This document shows positions 1 to 8,442 of a DNA stretch of 64,000 bases, piece after piece. How positions within the stretch are numbered: the stretch's first letter is position 1; the number at the start of each line of letters is the position of its first letter. Location: assembly GCF_021655555.1 (NCBI RefSeq), contig NZ_AP023086.1, positions 5,238,685 to 5,302,684 of the forward strand, in the 5' to 3' direction. The notes under the pieces are model-generated. The model ran no database searches. It saw nothing but the letters and a program-made list of their open reading frames with translations, and was not told the DNA's origin. The DNA is from Marinagarivorans cellulosilyticus (lineage in GTDB: Bacteria > Pseudomonadota > Gammaproteobacteria > Pseudomonadales > Cellvibrionaceae). The translations under genes and the position numbers were made by a program.

Positions 1-1604
1 GACCATTGAGCAATGGTTTCGGCCAGCTGCACAACGCCGTCATACTCAATATCGGTACGTAGGGTAATGTCTTTGTTGTTGATAAATTTACCCTTGGCAT
101 CGTCTTGGGGTAAGTAACTGCCTAAGGAATTATCGGTATAGCCAAACAAGTCGCGTACGGTATTGGCGTATTCTTCACGCGTAAGCAACCTGACTAAACG
201 CTCGCCGTAGCTTTCGGGCTGCGAGCAGCTTAGTGCTTTGCGCTCTGGCTGGCTGCGCGGCAAGGTAGCATCGGCAAATTGCGGGTTAATGGGCAGTACA
301 TGCCAGCTAACAATGTATTCAGTCACTTTATCGGCGCACACTTCGCCACACGAAGCTGCACCACCTAAAGGCATGCTTGCGGCAATGTAGTCGCTTAACG
401 CATTGGCGGTATAGATGCCTTTCGCCGCTAGGCTTTCCATAGCTTCGTCGTACAGGCCATCTTGGAATACACCCGCTGTTCTTTCACCATCGTGACAACG
501 TTGGCACTGTTCCTCAAAAATCGTTTTGCCTTCTATGTGGGCTAAGTCTTCTGATCCTGTAGAACTATTCGTCGATGAAGACTGCTGACCACCTTGGGCT
601 TCAAGGAAGGCGACAATATCGGTAGCGCACTGCAAGTCACAATCGGCTTGTGGATTATTGCTAGGCGGCATGTCTAGGAAGATGCGTTGAATCACCTGAT
701 TACGGTTGCCCGCATTAACGCTGAAATCGCTAGCGCCATGACAAGCACTACACACTAGGCTTGGATCGCTTTCGAACAAGGTTTGCCCTAGCGTTGCATT
801 GCCTTCAGTTGTTGCGGAACTTGATGAAGATGCCGCAGGGGCACTAGAGGACGATGCTTGTGAGCTAGGCGGCATAGTGCCGGACTGACCACACTCAGTA
901 CCCAAGTAAAGGCCAATGTTGTCGAGCTGGACATTCACGTTACTGGTGCCCAATAGGAATTGCACCCTAGCTGTCGCATCGTCACTGGAAACCATCATGG
1001 TTTGTTGGTAGCTATTCCAACTGCCCGATAAGGCGCGTAATTCGCTGTTGGCGCCGCTAATAATGGCCCAGTTAGAATCTTCGCCGCCATCAATATGGAA
1101 CAAAATATCGCGCGCATTGCCATCGGTTTTGGCATCAAAACACAAAGTATAGTTGGCGTTTGTTTGCACGCTAACTGGGTGCACAAGCTCAACTTCCCAC
1201 GTTTGAGTAGAGGCTGCGCTAATAGCAAAATCCAAATAGCCTGTATCCCAAGACAAGGTGGCATTCACCAAGTTAGGTGTTGCGAACTGGGCCAAGCCCT
1301 GTGTAAAAGAACCATCAGACAACAAGCTATTGGCGGTAGGGTTACCCTGCGAGCTACTCGATACAATCGCAACGCTAGAGCTGGAGGGTGCCTCGCTCGA
1401 CACAGCCGTGGCAGAACTTGTGGTTGCAGCGCTAGAACTAGTGGGAACAACGCTTGAGCTAACGACAACGTCACTAGAACTAGAGCCAGGTTGCGGCGCA
1501 CCGTCACAAGCAAAAAGCGCTAGTGATCCAAGCAGCAGCCCCCCAATTTTAAAAGCTCGGCCAAGGTCGGCCGAACAGGGTTTTTGATACCGTTTTAAGT
1601 GCAT
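1..1604 (-). CDS. Lipoprotein with CBM-like domain, two cytochrome c motifs and DUF1587-like domain (C-terminus cut by window edge)
   Basis: The frame is open from an ATG at 1604 (AAAGGAA Shine-Dalgarno 7 bases upstream) past the left window edge, so the C-terminus is missing. About 534 residues are visible. The N-terminus is a lipoprotein signal with lipobox LFAC (Cys33), followed by a Ser-rich linker, a beta-rich segment of about 130 residues resembling a family 4/9/11-type carbohydrate-binding module, a second Ser-rich stretch, and two c-type heme motifs, CSACH and CQRCH. Near the visible end, LVRLLTREEYANTVRDLFG is typical of the DUF1587/DUF1592 proteins best known from planctomycetes. 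Expected role: an envelope-anchored redox protein that docks on polysaccharide. The redox partner is unknown. The lipoprotein at 61165-63414 has a similar Ser-linker plus cytochrome plan. Family recognition is by eye; the CBM assignment is the least certain part. Confidence 0.8.
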   Translation of the reverse strand, partial: MHLKRYQKPCSADLGRAFKIGGLLLGSLALFACDGAPQPGSSSSDVVVSSSVVPTSSSAATTSSATAVSSEAPSSSSVAIVSSSSQGNPTANSLLSDGSFTQGLAQFATPNLVNATLSWDTGYLDFAISAASTQTWEVELVHPVSVQTNANYTLCFDAKTDGNARDILFHIDGGEDSNWAIISGANSELRALSGSWNSYQQTMMVSSDDATARVQFLLGTSNVNVQLDNIGLYLGTECGQSGTMPPSSQASSSSAPAASSSSSATTEGNATLGQTLFESDPSLVCSACHGASDFSVNAGNRNQVIQRIFLDMPPSNNPQADCDLQCATDIVAFLEAQGGQQSSSTNSSTGSEDLAHIEGKTIFEEQCQRCHDGERTAGVFQDGLYDEAMESLAAKGIYTANALSDYIAASMPLGGAASCGEVCADKVTEYIVSWHVLPINPQFADATLPRSQPERKALSCSQPESYGERLVRLLTREEYANTVRDLFGYTDNSLGSYLPQDDAKGKFINNKDITLRTDIEYDGVVQLAETIAQW

Positions 1605-1924
1605 AGTACCGTTCCTTTCTATTGGAATTTAAGCGAGACAATTTCTGATGGCGCAGGCTTTTTTGCCAGTAAACCAGCTGCCGCTGGGTACCCATAAGCC
1701 AAGAGTTGGTGACTTTTCCGCCATTTATGTTTTGTTGTGTGCAGTGGATGCTGGGGCAAAACCACAATCTGAACAGTGACCGCCTTCAAGAAAACGGGGG
1801 TTTTGCGAATTTTTTTACTTATTTGTCGAATAGTTTTAGTTAATTCGCCCTAGTTTCATCGTTTTGAGGTGGGGGCGTTTGTCTTGGGGGGACCCCCTTA
1901 TTGCGTTTAGGCTATAAAGGACGA
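1605..1924. other. Intergenic upstream region of the cytochrome lipoprotein gene
   Basis: This gap of about 320 bp between the lipoprotein start and the IS target site holds no convincing gene; short frames here lack a ribosome-binding site and any family signature. It contains a G/C-rich near-palindrome around 1886-1898 (five or six G, then A, then five C). That could be an operator or a hairpin, with nothing further to support either. Confidence 0.4.
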
Positions 1925-1932
1925 TCCATACA
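1925..1932. repeat. Target-site duplication, left copy (TCCATACA)
   Basis: This 8-bp direct repeat abuts the left inverted repeat and is identical to 3289-3296 on the other side of the IS. Confidence 0.9.
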
Positions 1933-3288
1933 GGGTCTTCTCCGCTTTAGTGAGGTAAAAAGAGATGCTAAGACCCGCCATATCCGTTGAAATGTAAGGT
2001 TCTCACGCCACTACACTTAAACGAATATATGAGCCTTAACATCTCCAGCAAAATTTTGAGCCTTCCTGGTCAGCGTGTCAAACAAGTTCAGCATGACTTG
2101 GCCCTGCAAAGATTGACTATACACTGCAAGCGAGACCGTCGTTATAGAGCGATTGACCCGTCAAGTAATGAGGCGGCCAACATCAACCGATACTTGCGCA
2201 GAACGATCCGTGATGTCCCTTTGTGTGGCTTCGAGTGCTATTTGGAAGTTGAGCTCGCTCAAGTTGTGACGACTTGCGGTAGGCGTCTAATGGAGGCTTG
2301 CGAATTTGTCGATACAGGCAATCGCTATACTCAAAGATTTTGCCAGTTGGTGAGCGGATTGTGTCGCCATATGAGTATCAGCACGGTCAGTCGGCACCTA
2401 AAGCTACGATGGGAAACGGTGAAAAATATGGATAAATTTCACCTAGAGAAAACGTTGCCTGCACTTAATCCTGAAAAATTAATTGACTTAAAATATCTTG
2501 GGGTCGATGAAGTCGCTAGAGCCAAAGGCCATGATTATATGACGGTGATTTATGACATGGAATCCGGTCATTTAATTGGCGTTGAGACAGGCCGTAAAGC
2601 CGAGGTGTTGACAGCGTTTCTAAAGCGCTTACCAGCACAAACCGCTGAAAACATAGAGGCGGTAGCCATGGATATGGGGCCAGCCTATCAAAAATCGGTA
2701 CGCGAATGCTTGCCTAATGCTGACATTGTTTTCGATCGGTTTCATGTGATGCAAAACTACAGTAAAGCCATGAGCAATCAGCGTAGGATCGAGTTCAGAA
2801 AGGCGGATCGCGCAGGCAAAGAGCAGCTTAAAGGTACCCACTACCTGTTGTTAAAAAATGCCGACAAGTTAAATGATAAACAAGCCAATAAACTCCAGAC
2901 ATTGCTCGAAAATAATTCCAATATCAATACACTTTATATACTCAAAGAGCAGCTCCAAGCTTTGTGGAATGCAGGGAATTATGACGCCATGATGAATGCA
3001 TTGGAGCAGTGGTGCGACATCGCGGAACAGACGAATATGCTCTATCTCAAGAAATTTGCAAAGTCACTAAGGAAGCATAGCGTAGGCATTTGTAACTACG
3101 GAAAACACGGGCTGACTAGCGCCAGAATTGAAGCCGGCAATGTCAGCATTGGCATGATTCGCAAGCGAGCAAGAGGCATCAAGGATACCGAGTACTTCAA
3201 GCTAAAAATAAGGCAATCATCGATGCCTGACGAGCAATCCATGTTCTATGGAAGCCACTAGATCACCTCACTAAAGCGGAGAAGAGCC
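1933..3288 (+). mobile_element. ISL3-family insertion sequence, complete, 1356 bp
   Basis: The element is bounded by 24-bp terminal inverted repeats at 1933-1956 and 3265-3288 that differ at a single position (third base G versus C). It carries one transposase gene of the ISL3 type. Immediately outside the repeats is a perfect 8-bp direct repeat, TCCATACA, at 1925-1932 and 3289-3296, the target duplication length known for ISL3 elements. The intact gene, near-perfect ends and unmutated duplication indicate a recent insertion. The insertion lies between genes, so no coding sequence was obviously broken. Confidence 0.95.
1987..3261 (+). CDS. ISL3-family transposase
   Basis: A 424-residue DDE transposase that fills most of the IS. 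The catalytic core is recognisable: first Asp in LGVDEVARAKGHDY, second Asp in the AMDMGPAYQKSV/NADIVFDRFHVMQ block, and the Glu in SARIEAGNVSIG, followed by the family's closing RARGIKDTEYFKLKI motif. The N-terminal zinc-finger region is partly degenerate: Cys residues in LCGFEC and TTCGRRLMEAC are present, but the usual first CxxC pair is not clear. Length is normal for the family and there is no frameshift, so the enzyme may be active. The TAG stop ends 3 bp before the right inverted repeat. Confidence 0.92.
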   Translation: MKCKVLTPLHLNEYMSLNISSKILSLPGQRVKQVQHDLALQRLTIHCKRDRRYRAIDPSSNEAANINRYLRRTIRDVPLCGFECYLEVELAQVVTTCGRRLMEACEFVDTGNRYTQRFCQLVSGLCRHMSISTVSRHLKLRWETVKNMDKFHLEKTLPALNPEKLIDLKYLGVDEVARAKGHDYMTVIYDMESGHLIGVETGRKAEVLTAFLKRLPAQTAENIEAVAMDMGPAYQKSVRECLPNADIVFDRFHVMQNYSKAMSNQRRIEFRKADRAGKEQLKGTHYLLLKNADKLNDKQANKLQTLLENNSNINTLYILKEQLQALWNAGNYDAMMNALEQWCDIAEQTNMLYLKKFAKSLRKHSVGICNYGKHGLTSARIEAGNVSIGMIRKRARGIKDTEYFKLKIRQSSMPDEQSMFYGSH

Positions 3289-3296
3289 TCCATACA
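3289..3296. repeat. Target-site duplication, right copy (TCCATACA)
   Basis: This 8-bp direct repeat abuts the right inverted repeat and is identical to 1925-1932. Confidence 0.9.
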
Positions 3297-3852
3297 TTCA
3301 AAAGTGTACTATCGACTAGCGGCGCCAAAAGCGCATTCGAAGGGCAAATAACCGCCGATGTTTATCCGGCGCATGCAGCATTTGGCGCTAGGGCAGGTAG
3401 TTCAATCACGAGTTTGGTATTCAGAAGGCAAAAGAGGAGCGAAGAGATTCGCACTCCTCCTTCTTTATTGGTAAGTGCGAGTGATGTGGGTGGACTAATT
3501 ATCCGCTGTAACGCAACGAAACGGCTTGCGGAGGCAGCTACCTTGCTTAGCAATTGGCCAATCCGATTTTGTGGGTTTTGTTTAAAATAATGGCCATAAT
3601 CCTGTAAAAATTTTGTAGATGCGGGGCTATGAAGGTGGCCGCTGATTCTGCCTTTTTGGTCCAGCCAGAGTTAACACTCGCTAAATAAGGCTTGTGGATA
3701 ACCGCTTCCTTACAGCCACCTGAAGCCTATCGCTCTCCTGGTGCACACCTGCTCTAGCCATTCAAAGCTTGGGCGCCCAAGTGGCTTTGTTATTGGGCTT
3801 ATTTTGCTGTGGCCTGATAATCATCAATATGGGAAAAACAGCTATCACCAGC
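3297..3852. other. Intergenic region, no supported gene
   Basis: About 550 bp between the IS and the next gene. The one minus-strand frame of 63 codons (3362-3553) has no ribosome-binding site or family resemblance, and I see no tRNA-like or hairpin-plus-T-run structure. It may be decayed sequence, but no parent gene is recognisable. Confidence 0.4.
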
Positions 3853-4923
3853 TCAATACAAATCTAATACAAGCTCTGTGTATATGGGTGTGCCGCCTGA
3901 CGTTATAGCATCAATAACAATATGTGCAGAATAATCGTCTGCACTAACGACCTCTAAGGTGCCTTCGTAAGTTGCTAAAATATTGTGACTCATGCTGTCA
4001 TCGGCAAAAGCATCTGACGTCCATGTTATGGATAACAAAACAGTGCTGCCTTCTAGCTCTGCCCCTTGCCCCAAAAAATTATAGTGCCGACCGGTTTCGA
4101 AAATTTTAAAATCTTGATCTGGCGTTTCCACTTCAGCGGTTATGCGTAGAGTCAGTTCGTCGTCACTATAAGGCGCATGAATAGTGTAGCTTTCGTAAAC
4201 GCTGTAATCTATTGCACCACCGCTAACAACTTCAATTCTCGAGCTATTAAAACTACCGGAAATACCCATATAGGTATCAAGCGGTGTATAAAGAGCAGCG
4301 TTAAAGGCCAACCGGCCGAGAGAGCCTGCAGGGTCATCGGATATATGTTCAAACAGTACTGTCGCCCCCCAATGATCGCTGCAGTTGGCTTCAATGCGAT
4401 AGCTTGTTGGGTCGATAGCAATAACGGTTTCTGTGATGCCTTGCTCACACCATCTTGTTGATCGTTCACCAAGTATAAATAGGCTTCGTTGTTGCTCGAA
4501 TTCATCCTGCGTTGTTGCGCAGTTATCTTGGCCGAAACAAAATATGCTTTGGGTTTGCGTAGTACTCTCATGCTCTATGGTCAAAATGGATACATCGCGT
4601 GAATAAGTATCACGAATATAACTTCGAGTATGCTCTAGGGGTATATAACTACCAGTAGAAGAATCATAAAGCTCGATAGCATTAGTATCGAGACCACCGG
4701 TAATGTCCCTAATACTATCTTGATACTCTCTAGTCACTCGCCAAATCCCAGAATTGCTAGCTAGGCCCCTAGGCATTAGCGAGCCCACTGGTTCATGGTT
4801 AGTCAGTGATGACTCGTGTTTTAGCGCTAAATCGCTAGGCGAGCTATCACTATCACCACAAGCATTAAGGCCGCCTAAACAAGTCAACATAAAGAGCGAG
4901 AGCGGAAATTGGTTTTTTAACAT
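3853..4923 (-). CDS. Hypothetical lipoprotein, 356 aa
   Basis: The N-terminus (MLKNQFPLSLFMLTCLGGLNACGDSD) is a lipoprotein signal peptide with lipobox LNAC; the Asp/Ser-rich stretch after the Cys is typical of an outer-membrane lipoprotein linker. The rest is rich in Thr, Ser and acidic residues and appears all-beta, with six or seven Cys whose pairing cannot be judged. I recognise no family. It is flanked by long non-coding stretches and appears monocistronic. It could be one of the orphan surface lipoproteins common in polysaccharide degraders, but the sequence gives no substrate clue. Confidence 0.75.
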   Translation of the reverse strand: MLKNQFPLSLFMLTCLGGLNACGDSDSSPSDLALKHESSLTNHEPVGSLMPRGLASNSGIWRVTREYQDSIRDITGGLDTNAIELYDSSTGSYIPLEHTRSYIRDTYSRDVSILTIEHESTTQTQSIFCFGQDNCATTQDEFEQQRSLFILGERSTRWCEQGITETVIAIDPTSYRIEANCSDHWGATVLFEHISDDPAGSLGRLAFNAALYTPLDTYMGISGSFNSSRIEVVSGGAIDYSVYESYTIHAPYSDDELTLRITAEVETPDQDFKIFETGRHYNFLGQGAELEGSTVLLSITWTSDAFADDSMSHNILATYEGTLEVVSADDYSAHIVIDAITSGGTPIYTELVLDLY

Positions 4924-5150
4924 CAGAAACCTACTTGGTTTTTATATGAATAAAGTGATAAAAGTGATACATATAGAGGGTACTTCGTATTAGCAACTTA
5001 CCATAAAAATCATGCCCTAGATTAATCAATCTTATTTGAATTACCGCCTCTAGGTTCAAGGTTTAGCTTCCAATTCCACCCTACTTATAACCTTACCGTT
5101 TAATACAACCCAAGCTATCTCATTATAAGCATCGTCCCATTTAAACCGCC

Positions 5151-5207
5151 GGAAAGTGGACCGCACACACTCAAATTTTTCTATTTTGTGTGTGCGGTCC
5201 ACTTTCC
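5151..5207. repeat. Perfect 20-bp inverted repeat with 17-nt loop
   Basis: The arms 5151-5170 and 5188-5207 are exact reverse complements (GGAAAGTGGACCGCACACAC and its complement) around an A/T-rich loop. A further partial complement of the loop flank (ACTCAAATTTTTC at 5169-5181) recurs at 5226-5237. The hairpin lies 38 bp beyond the stop of the minus-strand pseudopilin gene. It lacks a clear T-run for a standard intrinsic terminator on either strand. It could stabilise the mRNA 3' end, or be a small palindromic mobile repeat. Confidence 0.85.
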
Positions 5208-5244
5208 TGAGTAGCACTTATGCGCGAAAATTTGAGTTACCCCA

Positions 5245-5676
5245 TTAAAAAATATCACGATAGAAGAAGTCTTTATCAGGCCCAGCACCACCTTCTTGGC
5301 CATCTCTCCCTAAGCTATACAATTGAAAATCATCTCCATCAAGAATATAAATATACGGGCGCTCCCACGGGTCTTTTGGCAAGCGTTCTAAATATCCACG
5401 TTTTGGCCATTTACGGGGTAGAGGGGCGATGTCTGTTTTAGAGGCTAGCGCATCCAACCCTTGCTCCGTGGTGGGCATGCTGTAATTATCCATTTCGTAT
5501 GTTCGCAGCGCCGTTTTTATATTGCTAAAATCGGATTTAATACGAGCAACTTCGCCATCCCGTATTTTGCTTATTAAAGCAGGCACAACAACACCTAACA
5601 TCAACCCCAAAATTATCACTACCACCATTATTTCTATCAAACTAAATCCACGAACTTTAAAATCTATTTTTCTCAT
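5245..5676 (-). CDS. Orphan GspG-type pseudopilin
   Basis: A 143-residue protein with a class III (prepilin) signal: a short basic leader MRKIDFKVRG, cleavage before Phe in G-FSLIE with Glu at mature position 5, then a hydrophobic helix. The C-terminal half carries the major-pseudopilin signatures PTTEQGLDAL, a DPW-x-RPY block and SLGRDGQEGGAG, which form the calcium-binding loop region in GspG. Such proteins build the type II secretion pseudopilus. No other gsp gene is adjacent, so this is either a second GspG paralogue or a component of a specialised system. Length matches the family. The start is fixed by the leader peptide. Confidence 0.88.
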   Translation of the reverse strand: MRKIDFKVRGFSLIEIMVVVIILGLMLGVVVPALISKIRDGEVARIKSDFSNIKTALRTYEMDNYSMPTTEQGLDALASKTDIAPLPRKWPKRGYLERLPKDPWERPYIYILDGDDFQLYSLGRDGQEGGAGPDKDFFYRDIF

Positions 5677-6273
5677 AATCTACCCAATCATTAATTTACG
5701 ATGCCAGCATAGGATATAACAGCGATTGAAAATTCCTTTTTAATTAAAAAATAAATTTTTGAACAAACTAACTTTTAGATGTTCTTATCGATAAATATGA
5801 ATACAAAGAATTACCATAAAAATGGCCAAACTATTCCAAACAGTACTACCGCTAAGATTCAGTAAGCACTCCATTAGCTTGCAAGCGTAGCTAGGTATTG
5901 GGTTTTCGCAGGGGTATTTAATCAAAGCCGCATTTATTAGCTTTTTTGTCTATTTACCCTAGCGTTGCATTAGGTTTTCTGTCCAGGAGTTTTTAGAGTG
6001 GTATTTATAGCTTCGAACGGAGATTTTTTGATTAATACTAGTCACTCTAGGTGAGATCCACAAAAATTGAGTACGACGCTAGAAATGCTGCTACAGAAGC
6101 TGCGAAGCGATCCTGGGCCAAAAGTTAATGCAACGTTAAGGTTTAGTTACCTGCAGTAAATTTTAACCCTTGCACAACAGTGAAATTTTTATCACGCTGC
6201 CTTATTATAACCGCAGCATGCAACAAAACCTGTGCAGCTATATCTTCCTCATACCAACACAATAGGTCACATT
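5677..6273. other. Intergenic region, no supported gene
   Basis: About 600 A/T-rich bp between the pseudopilin start and the beta-propeller gene. I find no reading frame with a plausible start and no clear promoter for the pseudopilin gene. A candidate -10-like TTATAA lies near 6205 ahead of the plus-strand gene, without a convincing -35 box. Confidence 0.35.
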
Positions 6274-7146
6274 ATGCCGAGTACACCTTCTTCTATTACC
6301 AGTGTTATCGAAGTATTGTCTATGGCAACGGGGGAGCGGCGAACCATTTTTGAGGGGCAGGGTATTTACGAGGCACCTAATTGGAGTCGCGACGGTCAGT
6401 TTTTAATTATTAACAAAAATGGACTACTGTATCGCCTACCTGTTAGTGGGGCTGATAACAATGCATCGCTGCATACCATAAATACCGAGTTTGCTAATCG
6501 CTGTAATAACGACCACGGTATATCTCCAGGTGGAAAGCGTATTGTAATTAGCCATCACTCAGGCGAATGCGATGAACAATCGGTAATTTATACTTTGCCA
6601 ATTAACGGCGGCACGCCTTTTCGAGTGACGCAAAATTTCCCTTCGTATTGGCATGGTTGGTCACCAGATGGAAATCAATTAGCCTATGTTGCAGGGCGTG
6701 ATGGGCAAGACTTTAAAATTTACTCGATTTCCGTTTATGGTGGCGAAGAAACACAGCTAACGTTTGGACCAGGCTTGGATGATGGGCCCGATTACAGCCA
6801 TGATGGTAAGTACATTTATTACAATTCTTTTGCCTCTGGGCGCATGCAAATTTGGCGCATGTTAGCCAACGGAACTGAGCATACACAGATGGTCGAATCG
6901 ACAGGCTCTGATTGGTTTCCCCACCCATCACCTGACGGCAAAAAAGTTGTATTTTTGCGCTACCTAGAAGATCAAATACAAGGCCACCCATTTGGTCGAG
7001 ATGTACAGCTATTTATAATGGATATTGCCAGCCAAACCGTCAGCGCTATTACAGAACCATTCTTTGGCGGGCAAGGGACTATTAATGTGCCTTCGTGGTC
7101 ACCTGATAGCAGTGAATTTGCTTTTGTTACTTACCGGCAAGGTTAA
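6274..7146 (+). CDS. TolB-like (PD40) beta-propeller protein
   Basis: About 290 residues made of repeated WSxDG-type blades: NWSRDGQFLII, GISPGGKRIVIS, GWSPDGNQLAYV, DYSHDGKYIYYNS, HPSPDGKKVVFLR and SWSPDSSEFAFV. This is the PD40/TolB beta-propeller pattern. I chose ATG 6274 (AGG about 8 bases upstream) over an in-frame GTG at 6232. There is no signal peptide, so unlike TolB itself the protein is probably cytoplasmic. The last 20 bp overlap the convergent rarD gene. The role is unknown; homologous stand-alone propellers are annotated as TolB-like or as a component of a transporter without evidence. Confidence 0.8.
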   Translation: MPSTPSSITSVIEVLSMATGERRTIFEGQGIYEAPNWSRDGQFLIINKNGLLYRLPVSGADNNASLHTINTEFANRCNNDHGISPGGKRIVISHHSGECDEQSVIYTLPINGGTPFRVTQNFPSYWHGWSPDGNQLAYVAGRDGQDFKIYSISVYGGEETQLTFGPGLDDGPDYSHDGKYIYYNSFASGRMQIWRMLANGTEHTQMVESTGSDWFPHPSPDGKKVVFLRYLEDQIQGHPFGRDVQLFIMDIASQTVSAITEPFFGGQGTINVPSWSPDSSEFAFVTYRQG

Positions 7147-8026
7147 TGGGCTTTTTATTGGCCTGCCAAGTGCCGATTACCATACAAATAATACCCGCCC
7201 ATACAAACATAAACGTTACAATATCTAAACGGTTCCAGGTTTCATGGTAAAGGAATATGGCAAACGCAAACATCATTGTTGGGGTGATATATTGGCAAAA
7301 GCCCATCAGGTAGTAAGGGATACGCGTTACAGCTGCACTGAACGTAATAAGCGGGATACTTGTAATAGGGCCCGCTAATACCAACACAATTAACCAATAA
7401 TAACTGTGCTCGATAGCGGTAATACTTTGCTGTGATGTAAAACAGAAAAGATAAATAAGCCCAGGAATCAGCAATATTAAGGTTTCTATAAACAAGCCCG
7501 TTAGGGCATCCACTTTAAGCCCCTTGCGCACAACACCATACAAACTAAAGACTAAAGCAACCAAAACGGCCAAAATAGGGAATTTATCGACCTGCGCAAA
7601 CTGTATTGCCAAGCCGGTAAAAACTAAACCGATGGCAATTATTCCCATGCGATGTGTTCGCTCTTTAAATAAAATAAACCCAAATAGCATATTAAATAGC
7701 GGGTTAATGTAATACCCCAAGCTTAGCTGTAATACATCATCGGCGAGTGTGGCATAAATAAAAATTAGCCAATTGGCAAGTAACAACATTGCGCTTAGCG
7801 CAAGCCTACCTAACAAGCGAATGTCACACAGCGAATGCCGCACCCCCTTTAGCCGCTGGACAGCCAGCAACAAAACAACAGTAAAAAACGCAGACCAAAT
7901 AATGCGGTGCACAACAATTTCATCCGCAGGCATACCTGCCAGTAACTTAAAGTACAGCGGAAATAAGCCCCAAACGGCATAGGTAAAAACCGCCAGTAGA
8001 AGGCCATGCTTAAATTGTTGAGTCAC
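7127..8026 (-). CDS. rarD: RarD family EamA/DMT permease
   Basis: A roughly ten-helix inner-membrane protein of the drug/metabolite transporter superfamily, RarD subfamily. The start of the fold, GLLLAVFTYAVWGLFPLYFKLLAGMPADEIVVHRIIWS, is characteristic, and the conserved QYITPTMMFAFAIFLYHE segment is near the C-terminus. The frame is open to an ATG at 8146, but the GTG at 8026 has a strong GGAGG Shine-Dalgarno at the right spacing and gives the usual ~299-residue length, so I take it as the start. The substrate is unresolved. The gene overlaps the 3' end of the convergent TolB-like gene by 20 bp. Confidence 0.9.
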   Translation of the reverse strand: MTQQFKHGLLLAVFTYAVWGLFPLYFKLLAGMPADEIVVHRIIWSAFFTVVLLLAVQRLKGVRHSLCDIRLLGRLALSAMLLLANWLIFIYATLADDVLQLSLGYYINPLFNMLFGFILFKERTHRMGIIAIGLVFTGLAIQFAQVDKFPILAVLVALVFSLYGVVRKGLKVDALTGLFIETLILLIPGLIYLFCFTSQQSITAIEHSYYWLIVLVLAGPITSIPLITFSAAVTRIPYYLMGFCQYITPTMMFAFAIFLYHETWNRLDIVTFMFVWAGIICMVIGTWQANKKPINLAGK

Positions 8027-8442
8027 CCTTGGCCTCCATAATGTGTATTTTGTTAGCTTTAATAAGTTAAAGCCTATAGCGTCACCAAGCCTGCGTTGAT
8101 AGTAACCAACAAAGATATTGTTAAAAAAGGAAAAGCATTTAATCAATTTTGTATTAATGTCTTTCTGACCTTTAAATAGGCATTTAACTATTTACTCAAA
8201 ATATGATCAGACTCACGCTTTTAAGCCGCATTAATAATTTATTTAATACCATTTAACAGGTTTTTCCCTTTAAATTAGGCCGTACGATTCTACGTTAGGT
8301 GAGGTTGTTCTTAACGGCTTGTACTTTGGTGACCTTTGCGTGCATCAATACACCCCCTCGATAAGCAACCCCGCCCTGCAGTGCCAAGCGTTTTTACCTT
8401 TGGCACTGGCTGTGATACTCCGAAAATTAAAGAGAACCGACT
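8027..8442. other. Divergent intergenic region between rarD and the GH10 xylanase gene
   Basis: About 415 bp carrying the promoters of two divergent genes. No reading frame is supported. The only structure I can point to is the 9-bp inverted repeat at 8379-8408, 35 bp ahead of the xylanase start. Confidence 0.4.
8379..8408 (+). promoter_or_regulatory. 9-bp inverted repeat upstream of the GH10 gene
   Basis: CAGTGCCAA (8379-8387) and TTGGCACTG (8400-8408) are perfect complements around a 12-nt loop, 34 bp before the xylanase ATG. It could be a regulator-binding palindrome or a leader hairpin. With only one copy seen, its role is speculative. Confidence 0.35.

Noticed and set aside
3362..3553. 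63-codon minus-strand frame downstream of the IS
   Set aside because: It has no ribosome-binding site, no family similarity and lies in a stretch without other coding signs.
6274..7146. TolB-like gene as a 5'-truncated pseudogene
   Set aside because: It lacks a signal peptide, but it has a plausible ribosome-binding site and complete regular blades, so truncation cannot be shown.
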